A stretch of 13,146 nt of DNA, from contig DASQSZ010000218.1 in NCBI GenBank assembly GCA_035642125.1, positions 1 through 13,146 on the forward strand. Direction: 5' to 3'. The translations under genes were made by a program, and so were the position numbers. The notes beneath the pieces were generated by a model, which saw only the letters and a program-made list of their open reading frames with translations, was not told the DNA's origin and searched no databases. How positions within the stretch are numbered: the first letter of the stretch is position 1; every line of letters begins with the position of its first letter. Origin of the DNA: CALAED01 sp937891035 (lineage in GTDB: Bacteria > Actinomycetota > Actinomycetes > Streptosporangiales > Streptosporangiaceae). Positions 1-7,913 of the stretch are shown here, one piece after another.

Positions 1-233
1 CAAGCCTTTTCGTCGCGGCCATGACGTAGCGATGACCTCCTGTGACAGAGCGCTCAACCGCCGGTCACTCTCGCATTCCCCGCCGACACTTTCCGCGCAA
101 TTTTCGCGCCACTATGGCCGCGCGCGACGCTCTTTCCCCAGGTAGGAGGCTCACCTTCGCGCTCCGGGCACCGTGGAGGCGGGGGAGGCAGTACGTTGTC
201 GGGCAGAGCAAAAGCGACTAAGGGGGCTGAGAG
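1..233. other. Non-coding stretch upstream of the zinc-ribbon gene
   Basis: No gene with believable codon use was found here. Reading frames on the minus strand across this stretch and into 600 are mirror images of the gene starting at 234. A purine-rich stretch just before 234 (GGGGGCTGAGAG) can serve as the ribosome binding site. A promoter presumably lies here, but no convincing -35/-10 pair stands out. Confidence 0.4.
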
Positions 234-1796
234 ATGCAGTGTCCAAGGTGCGGCGCCACCGCGCCTGACACGATGAGCCGATGTGGCCGGTGCGACTCTC
301 CGCTGCGGCCGGCGCCCGCCGGCCACGAGCCCACGGGCGCGGCCGGCTATGACGGTCCGCCCCCGATTCCGCAGCCGCCCCTTGGCGCACCGATTTACGA
401 AGGGGGCGGCGGTCCGCCGGTGCAGGCCTTCGTCGAGTCCGCCGAGGACTCGTGGCATCCGCTCGGCGGCCAAGAGTTCTCCTCGACGACGCCGCCCACA
501 CCCTTCCCCGCACAGCCGACCGTCCCGCCGGCGGACCAGCAACCCGCCCCGCCGCAGTCCGCTCTGCCGCCGCCTTACCTGTCGCAGCCGACCACGGCAC
601 CCCCCGTACCCCCAGTACCCCCCGTTCCGGCCGCGCCGGGCATGCCGGGCATGCCGGGTCCGCCGGCCGACGAGATCGCCGAGTCGCCCGCCGAGGCCAC
701 CCAGATGTGGACGCCGCCGCCGGCGTTCAGCGACCCTTCGGCAGGCGCGGCGGCGCAGGAGTCGCCCCTAGACTCGGCACCCCCGGAGCCGCGGCACGCG
801 ATGCCCGACTGGAACACCCCGCAGCCGCCCACGGGGCAGCCTCCGATCTCCCCGCCCGGCCTGCCACAGGACGTGGTCCCGCCGGACGAATCGGTGACGG
901 CGCGGACGATGGCCGTCTGGTTCGCCGACCCGCCGCCGGCGGCGGCAAACCCCACAGCCGGGCCCGATCCGCGCGCCCAGACACCGGTCTACGGCACGAC
1001 GCTGCCACCGCAGGGCGGTCCGGGCCCGGGCAGGAACGAGACGGCGATACTCCCCGATGTGCCGCCGGTTCAGCCGGTTCAACAGCCCGGCCCCTGGTCC
1101 CCTGATGCCTGGCAGCAGCCGGGGCCTGGCGGGTTCGGCCCCGGCGGAGAGCCTGGCCCCCCGCCGCCGCACTCGGCCGGCGGCCCGAGCAAACCGCTCA
1201 TCATCACGGTGGCCGCTTTGGTCGCCGTGGCGTTGGTGGCCGCCGTGATGGTGCTGTGGCCGGACGGCGGCGACGACAAAGCACCGGTAGCGAGCGGCCC
1301 CTCCCAGGCCGCCGCCCAGACACCGGCCGCCGCGGCGAACACGACCTCCGCCGCGCGCCGCGAAGCGGTCCTGGTCAATAGGGTGCTCAACGCCAGCGCG
1401 GCGAGCCGCGGCGCGCTCGCCAGGGCCCTGGCCACGGCGCGGACCTGCAAGGGTCTGCCAACCGCGATCGCCGGGTTCGAGCGGGTGGCCACCCAACGAC
1501 GGTCGCAGATCGCGCAGACGCGGGCCCTGAGGGTCGGGCGGCTGCCGAACGGCGCCCGGCTGCGGCAGACCCTGGCCCGCTCGATTCAATACTCGCTGGC
1601 GGTCGACCAGTCGCTCCTCACCTGGGCCAGGGATCGGCAGGGCTGCCGCGGCAGGCCCAAGCCGGACGCCAACTTCCGGCGGGCCGGCGGCCCACTGTCG
1701 GCGCAGGCGAGCGCCGCGAAGGCCCAGTTCGCCACGTTGTGGGCGCCGGTGGCCAGACAACACCGCCTGCCGGCCCGTACCGCCAACAGCTTCTGA
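234..1796 (+). CDS. Zinc-ribbon, proline-rich, single-pass membrane protein with extracytoplasmic C-terminal domain
   Basis: Function not recognised. The N-terminus carries two CxxC pairs (CPRCG and CGRC, within residues 3-20), a typical four-cysteine zinc ribbon. Residues about 25-318 are a Pro/Ala/Gly-rich, probably disordered linker. A single membrane helix spans about 321-342 (hydrophobic, ending LWP), followed by an acidic DGGDD turn. The C-terminal part (about 343-520) is Ala/Arg-rich and mostly helical, with only two cysteines (C405 and C471) that could form a disulfide outside the cell. The likely topology is zinc ribbon inside, tail outside, as in many actinobacterial putative sensor or scaffold proteins. 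The ATG at 234 is chosen because the zinc ribbon begins immediately and GGGGGCTGAGAG precedes it. The gene converges with the ATPase gene ending at 1867. The family and topology reading is good; the role is unknown. Confidence 0.85.
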   Translation: MQCPRCGATAPDTMSRCGRCDSPLRPAPAGHEPTGAAGYDGPPPIPQPPLGAPIYEGGGGPPVQAFVESAEDSWHPLGGQEFSSTTPPTPFPAQPTVPPADQQPAPPQSALPPPYLSQPTTAPPVPPVPPVPAAPGMPGMPGPPADEIAESPAEATQMWTPPPAFSDPSAGAAAQESPLDSAPPEPRHAMPDWNTPQPPTGQPPISPPGLPQDVVPPDESVTARTMAVWFADPPPAAANPTAGPDPRAQTPVYGTTLPPQGGPGPGRNETAILPDVPPVQPVQQPGPWSPDAWQQPGPGGFGPGGEPGPPPPHSAGGPSKPLIITVAALVAVALVAAVMVLWPDGGDDKAPVASGPSQAAAQTPAAAANTTSAARREAVLVNRVLNASAASRGALARALATARTCKGLPTAIAGFERVATQRRSQIAQTRALRVGRLPNGARLRQTLARSIQYSLAVDQSLLTWARDRQGCRGRPKPDANFRRAGGPLSAQASAAKAQFATLWAPVARQHRLPARTANSF

Positions 1797-1833
1797 CCCA
1801 CCTTCCGGTCGCGCTTGCGGTATCTGTCGCGAC

Positions 1834-1856
1834 ACACCCTGCGATGCCGAGGGTGT
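1834..1856. terminator. Possible bidirectional terminator between convergent genes
   Basis: ACACCCT (1834-1840) and AGGGTGT (1850-1856) form a perfect 7-bp stem with a 9-nt loop. It sits in the 70-bp gap between the ends of two convergent genes (1796 and 1867), where a shared terminator is expected. There is no clear U-tract on either side, so the call rests on position and stem only. Confidence 0.35.
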
Positions 1857-1866
1857 CGGCCGGTCG

Positions 1867-4800
1867 TCAGCTTTCGAAGAGCGGGCGTCCGCCGCCCGTC
1901 GCGGCGAACGGCGTCACGAACCGGCTCGGCCAGTCCAGCACCGTCTCCAGCCACGACTCGATCCGCATGACCTCGGCGACATGGGCGATCTGCTCTCCCG
2001 GGTCGACGCCGATCGTGGCCACGGCGAGGTCCCGGGCGAAGGCGGCGTGCTCGTCGTCCCCGGCGATGGCGGTCAGCGCGATCGGGCGGTTGGCGTCCAG
2101 CTCCATCGACAGCGGATGGCGCCGCAGCGCCCGCACGCGGTGGCCAAGCTTGGCGTCCGGCGGCTGCTTGATGCCGGGGAGTGAGTAGTCCATCGGCGGC
2201 GCGGGCGCGTGCTTGTCGGGGGTCGTGCCGTCGTGCGGGAACAACCGGTCCATCTCGTGCAGCCAGCGCACCTGCGGAATGACCCACCTCGCCCCCGGCG
2301 CCACCCCGGCCCGGATGTCCGTTCCGTCGCCGAGCATGTCCCGTGCCGCGGGGGCGAGCGCGACGGTGAGCTCGGCCGGCGCGTACGCGGTGCGCAGCGC
2401 GCCCGCCCGCCGGCCCACGCAGCGGTCGAGCACGCTGGCCAGCATGCACTCGCGCAGCCGCGGGGCCAGCCTGGACCAGCCGCGGCCGAGCTGTGACGGT
2501 ACGGCCGGCAGCGGCCGGTTGACGACGTGGGCGAGCACGAGGGTGTCCGCCCACAGCCGCAGCCAGGACCAGTCGGCGCCCCCGGCGAGCAGATCGGCCT
2601 GGCGCAGCTCGTACAGCGTGCAGGCGCGTCCCGAGCGGCACTCGCATCCGCATGCGGCGGAGCGCCGCCCGTCGATGGGCGGCGGCGGACCGGTCAGCAC
2701 CTCCTCCCTGTCCTCGCCGAGCGGGATCCGCACCCGCAGCGGCCGGTCCATGCCGTCGGCGAACACCGCGGCGACGCCCGGCGGCAGCGACACCACCTCG
2801 CGCGACTGGTCGGCGTCGAGGTTCATCGCCGCGCCCACCACGTGCCGGTCGTCGAAGGCCGGCAGCCGGTGCACGACCTTGAGCGCGGTGTTCTTGATCA
2901 CGTCCGGGACCAGCTTGGTGGGGATCTGCTCGGCGACGATGATGCCCTCTCCGTACGCCCTGATCTCGGCGAGCATCCCGGCGAACAGCTCCACGGCGTG
3001 CGCGCTGGCCCGCTGCTGGCCGCGGTTGCGCAGCAACCGGTGCGCCTCCTCGATGACGATGACGTGCCGCAGCCCGCCGGCCGGCTGCTCTGCCGCCGGC
3101 CGGCGGCTGCGCATGCGCAGGTGCTCGACCACGCGGATGATCAGCGTGCCCATGAGGAACGCCTTGTCCTCGTCGTTGGCGACGTCCTCGATCGCCAGCA
3201 CGACGTTGTCGCGCAGCAGCCCGCCGATGTCGGCGGCGTGCCCGCCCTCGAAGAAGCGCCCGGCGGAACCGATCCGCAGGCTGCGCAGCCGTACGTCGAC
3301 GAACCCGCGTACGTCGGCCATCAGCTCGGCGCCGTACCCGACGTCGTCGATCACCTGGAGGGCCGCGTGCTGCAGCTGTTCCAGCGTCGGGACGGCCGGC
3401 TCGACGAGCGAGCCGGGCGCGCCGCCGCCGGTGACGACGTCCCAGCCGCTGGCCTCGTACACCCGCTGCAGCGCCTGCGACATGATCTGCGGGAACGGCT
3501 CCTCGGCGTCGAAGGCGGCCTGGAACAGCGCGCGGACCATGTCGATGTGCGCCTGCACCGGATAGCCCGGTTCGGGCTGGAGCGGGTTGATCGACAACGG
3601 CACGGCCGCCGGGTCCGACGGGTTGACCACCGTCACGCTCGCCACGCCTTGGACACGTCCGGCCATCCTGGCGTACTCCGCCTTGACCGGCTCGATCGCC
3701 AGCCATGGGATCCCGCCCATGGTGAGCTGTTCGAGCAGGTGCCGTACGGTCTGTGACTTGCCGGCACCGGTGGCCCCGGTGACGAAGACGTGCCGGTTGA
3801 GCGTGCTGCGGGGCACCGTCAAAACGCCGACGTGCCGGTCCTGACCGTCCAAGATGATGCCGAGCTCGATGGGCGGCGGCGCGTCACCATGGCCGCTGGC
3901 GGCCCCGGCCGTTCCGGCGGCGCCGGCGGTCCCCGCGGCGCCGGGCTTGGCCGTCTCCGCGGTCACGTCGAAGTAGCCGGTATCGACGACCCGCAGGCCC
4001 GGCACCTCGCGCCTGGGCAGGCCGGCGAGGGCGGGCAGCGCGCCGGCGGTGACGGCGAACGGCGAGCTGAACACCGAGCCCGCGTGCCGGGCGCGGGCGG
4101 TCGGGGCGGCGGCGAGCGCCTCGGCGAACCCGGTCGCGCGTGCGCCGGACCGCAGCCGGTACGGATGATGGCTCATCTCGACCGACCCGACCAAGACGGG
4201 CGCGATCTGGCCGAGCTCTTCTTGGGACGCGGCGCCGGCCAGGACCCGGACGTTCCACAGGCCCGCTTCGCCAAAGGTCTCCAGCTCGGTGACCCGGCGT
4301 TCGGCCGCGTCCGCCTCCAGCCTGAGATGGTCGGCGCGGCTGTAACGCTGCTGCTCGAACTGCATGTCGCGGATCTCGCGGTCGACGGCGTCGTCCTCGC
4401 ACCGTTCGGCGATCACGAGCCAGCCGAAGGGCCGGCTCAGCAACGTGACCAGCGTCGATTCGAACAGCGTGGGACGCAGGGGCCAGTCTCTTCTGATGTC
4501 GATCGACTCCGGCTGTTCGGCGCGCAGCGGCGGCGCCGGCCGGCCCGGGCAGTGCGTCCACACCATCTGCCCGGCCCGGGTCAGCCAGTCGTCGCCGATC
4601 GGCACGCCCCGGGCGCCGTTGGGGAACAGCAGGCCCTGCAGGCCGTCGTCGCCGCGCATGACCGGCCCGGCGTTGGTGATGAGCTCGAGCGGCGCCCCAC
4701 GGCCCGCCGACAGCCACCCGATGACGAACGGCTTACGCTGCTGCGCCGCCGACAGGACGGCGGGCAGCACGGCCACGAAGTCCCATGCGGCCGACGCGGT

Positions 4801-4890
4801 CCGCTCGGGGGTGGGGATGGCCTGCACGCGATACCAGGGCCCGGGTGGCTCGGCCTGGCGCATCCGCGCCGAGCCCGCGTGCTCACTCAC
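1867..4890 (-). CDS. HerA/VirB4-like ATPase (FtsK-HerA superfamily), 1007 aa
   Basis: Large ATPase of the HerA/VirB4 kind, the motors that move DNA or protein through membrane-linked channels. The N-terminal ~340 residues form an unrecognised domain (one coiled-coil-prone stretch near 170-200). An Ala/Gly repeat linker (GAAGTAGAAGTAG) follows, then the motor domain. Walker A is GATGAGKS at 372-379, preceded by RHVFVTG as in VirB4/HerA proteins. Walker B is VIVIEEAH, with E614 and E615. After the motor comes a cysteine cluster (C747, C749, C751, C757), possibly metal binding, then a ~230-residue C-terminal domain of unknown type. No membrane helix or signal peptide is seen, so it should be cytosolic or peripherally membrane bound. 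The start is a GTG at 4890 without a strong ribosome site; an in-frame ATG lies ten codons in. It is on the same strand as the membrane protein at 5190-7499 and probably works with it. The ATPase call is firm; the process it drives is inference. Confidence 0.88.
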   Translation of the reverse strand: MSEHAGSARMRQAEPPGPWYRVQAIPTPERTASAAWDFVAVLPAVLSAAQQRKPFVIGWLSAGRGAPLELITNAGPVMRGDDGLQGLLFPNGARGVPIGDDWLTRAGQMVWTHCPGRPAPPLRAEQPESIDIRRDWPLRPTLFESTLVTLLSRPFGWLVIAERCEDDAVDREIRDMQFEQQRYSRADHLRLEADAAERRVTELETFGEAGLWNVRVLAGAASQEELGQIAPVLVGSVEMSHHPYRLRSGARATGFAEALAAAPTARARHAGSVFSSPFAVTAGALPALAGLPRREVPGLRVVDTGYFDVTAETAKPGAAGTAGAAGTAGAASGHGDAPPPIELGIILDGQDRHVGVLTVPRSTLNRHVFVTGATGAGKSQTVRHLLEQLTMGGIPWLAIEPVKAEYARMAGRVQGVASVTVVNPSDPAAVPLSINPLQPEPGYPVQAHIDMVRALFQAAFDAEEPFPQIMSQALQRVYEASGWDVVTGGGAPGSLVEPAVPTLEQLQHAALQVIDDVGYGAELMADVRGFVDVRLRSLRIGSAGRFFEGGHAADIGGLLRDNVVLAIEDVANDEDKAFLMGTLIIRVVEHLRMRSRRPAAEQPAGGLRHVIVIEEAHRLLRNRGQQRASAHAVELFAGMLAEIRAYGEGIIVAEQIPTKLVPDVIKNTALKVVHRLPAFDDRHVVGAAMNLDADQSREVVSLPPGVAAVFADGMDRPLRVRIPLGEDREEVLTGPPPPIDGRRSAACGCECRSGRACTLYELRQADLLAGGADWSWLRLWADTLVLAHVVNRPLPAVPSQLGRGWSRLAPRLRECMLASVLDRCVGRRAGALRTAYAPAELTVALAPAARDMLGDGTDIRAGVAPGARWVIPQVRWLHEMDRLFPHDGTTPDKHAPAPPMDYSLPGIKQPPDAKLGHRVRALRRHPLSMELDANRPIALTAIAGDDEHAAFARDLAVATIGVDPGEQIAHVAEVMRIESWLETVLDWPSRFVTPFAATGGGRPLFES

Positions 4891-4980
4891 TGGGGTCTAC
4901 CGCTCAGGCTCACCGGACTTGCCTACCAGGGCGCGGCCGTCCGCGCCACCAGACCGTCCACCCCCGTCAACATCGGTTGA

Positions 4981-5162
4981 CACGATGGCGCCCTCGCACT
5001 CAGGCACAAGCACAGCACATCAACAGCGGACATGTGCTGCTCGGCCTGCTCGGCTCGCGCGACGCCGGCAACCTGGCTCTGCAGATCCTGGCCGAAGCCC
5101 GCGTGGACAGCGACGCCCTGGCCGCCGCCGCGACCAGAATCGTCCAGTCCAACGCCGCCTGA
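4981..5162 (+). pseudogene. Remnant of a Clp N-terminal (Clp_N) repeat domain, frameshifted
   Basis: The frame ending at the TGA of 5160-5162 reads AQHINSGHVLLGLLGSRDAG, then LALQILAEARVDSDAL. This matches the second half of a Clp_N repeat as found in ClpC/ClpA N-domains (pattern GxxHLLLGLL, then A..IL...GVD...L). Just upstream the matching residues (DGALAL) occur in a different frame, from 4984, so a single-base indel around 5003-5008 would restore a continuous ALALxQAQAQHIN helix. A stop (4978-4980) lies directly before this upstream frame, and no start codon with a ribosome site is present in either frame. The downstream ATPase modules of a Clp protein are absent. The best reading is a decayed fragment left between two minus-strand genes. 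A short expressed stand-alone Clp_N protein from a rare start (TTG at 4977) is possible but unlikely. Confidence 0.55.
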
Positions 5163-5189
5163 CCGCGCGCCCGGCACCCGGTGGCAGGG

Positions 5190-7499
5190 TCAGCGCTTCT
5201 TCCTGCGCCGGAAGTCGAGGCGCTCGGGCGGCGGGCCGAGGTTGGGCCCCGGGGCCGCCGGCTGCTCGTCCAGTCCCGCCTCGTTCCGGACCGGCTCGCC
5301 CGGAAGCGGCGGAGCCGGCTCGTTCGGCGGCGCTGCGGCGTCGAGGGGCGGGGCCGCGTGGCGGGATCGGGCGCGCGTGCCCGGTGGGGCCGCGTGCCGG
5401 CCGACCCGCACCGGTTGGATGCGTTCTTCCAGCTCCGGTAGGAGCTCGCCGGGCGCGCCCTCCGGTGGCCGAGGTTCGTGCTCGAGGCGCGGATCCGGTC
5501 GGCGTACGGCCTCGTGGCGGCCGTTGGCGGCGGCTTGCGGGCTCGGCACACGGACGCCGCCCTCCTGCTCGCGCAGGAACTCTTCGTACTCCTTAGAGTG
5601 TGCGGTCGGCAGCGTCATGATCGCCGGGTTGGCGTCGACCAGGAGGATCTGCCGGCCGGACGCCATCGCGTACGTGAAGATCATCGCGGTGGGCGGGAGC
5701 TGTTGCAGCTGGTGCCGTTCGACGACGACCTCGCGGACCGTCTGCCGGGAGCCGTCGGCGCCGGCGGAGTCGGCGTTGACGTTGGTGGCGTCGGCGACGT
5801 CGTCGGCGGCGTGGGCGGTGGCGGCGCCGGTCTGCGCGGTGCGCACCGTTCGTCCCCAGCCCGTGGACGAGGCGATCCCGCTGATGAGAGCGGCGCCGTC
5901 CGGCATGCCGGGCTCCCATTGGTCGTCGAGGGCCTGCGCGCTGTGCCGGGTGCGCGCCGAGTTGACCGTGCTGGTGTAGGACTCACCGAGCGACTCGCCG
6001 ACCGCGTCGCCCACGCTGTCGGTGAGCTCGGCGACCGTGAGACGATGCCGCGTGCCGATGTGCTGGGCGGCGGTACGGGCGTCCTCGGCGTTGCCGAGCC
6101 GCATGAAACCGACGGCGGCGTGCCCGCGGCCAAGGCGCTCCTTCACGTGCGGTGGGATCGACCGGTACATCAGCACCAGGCCCGTGCCCGTCGCCTCGCA
6201 CGCGTCGATCAGCCGGTCGAGCACGTCGCCGCGCAGCTTGTCCGCGCCGCACACGAACAGCGTGTGGTCCCACGGGCGGGCCGCTCGTTCGCACTCGCGC
6301 AGCCGGTGCGTGAGTGCGGCGGTGACGTACGTGCCGAGCACCCGGTTGGTCAGCACGCCCGCGCGGCGATCCATCGTCACGACCCACAGCCGCGACGGCG
6401 GCACCCAGCCGGCGTCCGTACCGAGCGTCTCCAGCTTGCGCAGTTGCGACTCCAGCGCCCAGGCCCGTTCGATCACCACCCGGTCGGCGGCGCCGCGGCC
6501 GAACATCGTGGTGAGCCGATCGAGCTGGTCATCGCTGATCAACCCCATCCGAAGGTCGTCACGAGGGTCGCCGACCTGGGCCAGTGCCCGTAGCGCGGCG
6601 GTGATCTGCCGGATCGTGGCACGTCCGGCGAAGACCGACAGCACCCGTTCGAGCAGTGCGTTGTCGAAGGACAGATCACGGGTGCTGCTTTGCTCCTCGC
6701 TCACGCTCACCACGAGGGACAGCACATCGGCCAGCGCCTCCGCGCCCAGGTGGGAGGTCAGATCGAGCCGTGGCAGGTCGGCGGGCAGCACCCACACCAG
6801 CGGCTCGGCTCCCCGGTCGGTGGCCAGCCGGACAAGGTCACCGGCCACGGCACCCTCGGACAGGTCGAGCACCGTCACCTGCGAACCGGCGGCCAGCCGG
6901 GAGCCGCCCATCATCGTCACCATCGCCGACCAGCCGGCCAGCGTCCCGCCGGCGACATCGACGCGGTCGATACCGGAGGGCAGCGGCACGGGGTACCACT
7001 CCTGCTGGTTGTCATAGGCGGCGCGGCGCCGCTCCCACTCGCGGTAGGCCTTCTCGTGGGCGGCGTGCTCGGAGTTGAGCCGGCGCTGGCGGGCCTCCCG
7101 CTCCCGGTCCAGCCTGGCCTGTTCCTCATCAACCCGCGACCGCAGCGCCTGCTCGCCCTGCCAGATGCCATAGCCGGTGATCAAGAACACGAGCAGACAC
7201 GCGACCAACCCGACGACGGCGAACATCCCAGGCAGCACGCCCGACGCCCAGCAGCCAAGGAAGACCAGCACCCCCACGCCCGTACAGGCGGCAGCGATCT
7301 TCAATGGCCGGTTGAGGAGGTTCTCCTCACGCCGCTGCTCGGCCAGCCACTCCTGGCTGATCCGCACCGACTCCGGTGGAGCCGGGCGGCGTGGCGGAGG
7401 TCCAGGCTCTGGATGGACCTGCGCGTAGCGCCAGCCGACGTAGACGCGGTCAGAATGACGCAACCGCATCGCGCCGGATCCGCTTGTCACATCGGTCAC
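5190..7499 (-). CDS. Two-helix membrane protein with degenerate VirD4/FtsK-like ATPase domain
   Basis: 769 residues from a GTG at 7499, chosen over the ATG at 7538 because AGAAGGAA sits at the right distance before it. Two membrane helices lie at about 68-88 and 92-113, followed by a charged coiled coil (about 116-170, rich in E/R/Q). The large domain after it (about 175-530) follows the order of a VirD4/TraD or FtsK-type ATPase. The Walker A position reads GGTLAGWS (184-191), without the Lys-Ser/Thr of a P-loop. The Walker B position reads LFVCGADKL (414-422), with no acidic pair after the hydrophobic strand. It is therefore probably not an active ATPase. A short strand-rich part near 590-640 (FTYAMASGRQILLVDANP) and a Pro-rich tail ending FRRRKKR complete it. 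The two-helix plus coiled-coil N-terminus is reminiscent of EccC, the type VII motor, but recognisable FtsK repeats are missing. It is on the same strand as the HerA-like ATPase. Confidence 0.8.
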   Translation of the reverse strand: MTDVTSGSGAMRLRHSDRVYVGWRYAQVHPEPGPPPRRPAPPESVRISQEWLAEQRREENLLNRPLKIAAACTGVGVLVFLGCWASGVLPGMFAVVGLVACLLVFLITGYGIWQGEQALRSRVDEEQARLDREREARQRRLNSEHAAHEKAYREWERRRAAYDNQQEWYPVPLPSGIDRVDVAGGTLAGWSAMVTMMGGSRLAAGSQVTVLDLSEGAVAGDLVRLATDRGAEPLVWVLPADLPRLDLTSHLGAEALADVLSLVVSVSEEQSSTRDLSFDNALLERVLSVFAGRATIRQITAALRALAQVGDPRDDLRMGLISDDQLDRLTTMFGRGAADRVVIERAWALESQLRKLETLGTDAGWVPPSRLWVVTMDRRAGVLTNRVLGTYVTAALTHRLRECERAARPWDHTLFVCGADKLRGDVLDRLIDACEATGTGLVLMYRSIPPHVKERLGRGHAAVGFMRLGNAEDARTAAQHIGTRHRLTVAELTDSVGDAVGESLGESYTSTVNSARTRHSAQALDDQWEPGMPDGAALISGIASSTGWGRTVRTAQTGAATAHAADDVADATNVNADSAGADGSRQTVREVVVERHQLQQLPPTAMIFTYAMASGRQILLVDANPAIMTLPTAHSKEYEEFLREQEGGVRVPSPQAAANGRHEAVRRPDPRLEHEPRPPEGAPGELLPELEERIQPVRVGRHAAPPGTRARSRHAAPPLDAAAPPNEPAPPLPGEPVRNEAGLDEQPAAPGPNLGPPPERLDFRRRKKR

Positions 7500-7504
7500 C
7501 GCGG

Positions 7505-7512
7505 TTCCTTCT
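7505..7512 (-). promoter_or_regulatory. Ribosome binding site that fixes the GTG start at 7499
   Basis: Read on the minus strand, AGAAGGAA ends five bases before the GTG at 7499-7497. No comparable site precedes the ATG at 7538, so the shorter protein is preferred. Confidence 0.65.
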
Positions 7513-7547
7513 GCCCACCCGGCGGGCGGACGGCACATCTCCTTCTA

Positions 7548-7566
7548 CCCCGCCCGACGGGCGGGG
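7548..7566. repeat. GC-rich perfect hairpin
   Basis: CCCCGCCC (7548-7555) pairs with GGGCGGGG (7559-7566) around a 3-base loop. It lies in the 5' leader of the minus-strand gene starting at 7499. No U-tract follows on either strand, so it is unlikely to be a simple terminator. The motif resembles the hairpin ends of IS200/IS605-type elements in GC-rich hosts, but no transposase is nearby. Confidence 0.5.
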
Positions 7567-7795
7567 AGCCCCTCCCTGCACTCGAAATCGTCCATCACAG
7601 GGTAAGAAGGTTCGTGGGTGGTCGTGTCCCGTTCATCCGAACACTTGCCCATCGAGATGACCAAGAACCTCGATCCGGTCACGTTGGTGGTGCGGGGGAC
7701 AGACGGGACGATCAGGGCCGCAAGGTGTGGCCGGATGCGGCCAGCCGCGCGGTGCGGGCTGGGACTTCCGTTGCGTTGCCGGCACCCTCTACGAC

Positions 7796-7810
7796 ATTCC
7801 GGACCGGAAT
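7796..7810. promoter_or_regulatory. 15-bp perfect palindrome, candidate operator
   Basis: ATTCCGG-A-CCGGAAT is a perfect inverted repeat with a single central base. It sits in the divergent promoter region, about 100 bp before the start at 7914. Its symmetry and place suggest a dimeric repressor or activator site. The cognate regulator is not in the window. Confidence 0.4.
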
Positions 7811-7854
7811 AACCAGCATCGCTTCGCGCCCGCATTCTTCCTCGCGGGGCGCCA

Positions 7855-7871
7855 AATGTCGCTAATGTCGC
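7855..7871. repeat. Tandem AATGTCGC direct repeat
   Basis: AATGTCGC occurs at 7855-7862 and 7864-7871, nine bases start to start. It is just upstream of the start at 7914 and overlaps a possible -10 element (TAATGT, 7863-7868) without a good -35. It could be a regulator half-site pair or chance. Confidence 0.3.
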
Positions 7872-7886
7872 ATGGGTAGCTGACGT

Positions 7887-7896
7887 AATCCGGATT
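7887..7896. promoter_or_regulatory. 10-bp palindrome just before the first gene of the plus-strand run
   Basis: AATCCGGATT is a perfect palindrome ending 17 bases before the ATG at 7914. It shares the core TCCGG with the larger palindrome at 7796-7810. It may be an operator placed at or after the transcription start. Confidence 0.3.
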
Positions 7897-7913
7897 CTGG
7901 GACAGACGGAAAC

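Larger units (their letters stand above)
7500..7913. other. Divergent intergenic control region
   Basis: About 414 bp between the starts of the minus-strand gene (7499) and the plus-strand run (7914). No reading frame here has convincing coding character; a 64-codon frame at 7618-7812 (+) lacks a ribosome site and resembles no known protein. The region must hold the promoters of both transcripts. It contains a GC hairpin (7548-7566), a 15-bp palindrome (7796-7810), a direct repeat (7855-7871) and a 10-bp palindrome (7887-7896), listed separately. Confidence 0.6.

Noticed and set aside
768..1835. Minus-strand frame of 355 codons over the zinc-ribbon gene
   Set aside because: Arg/Gly/Ala-rich shadow of the plus-strand gene with no recognisable domain or ribosome site.
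1586..3706. Minus-strand frame of 706 codons in another frame of the ATPase gene
   Set aside because: Very Arg/Ala-rich, overlaps the real gene completely, no motifs.
2213..4980. Long plus-strand reading frames across 2213-3756 and 3790-4980
   Set aside because: They lie antisense to the ATPase gene, whose Walker motifs and family pattern prove the minus strand is coding. In GC-rich DNA the opposite strand often stays open.
5190..7538. Start of the membrane pseudo-ATPase at the ATG of 7538
   Set aside because: No ribosome site precedes it, while AGAAGGAA lies right before the GTG at 7499.
5478..7865. Plus-strand frames opposite the membrane pseudo-ATPase gene
   Set aside because: Antisense shadows; the minus-strand frame has membrane helices, a coiled coil and a proper ribosome site.
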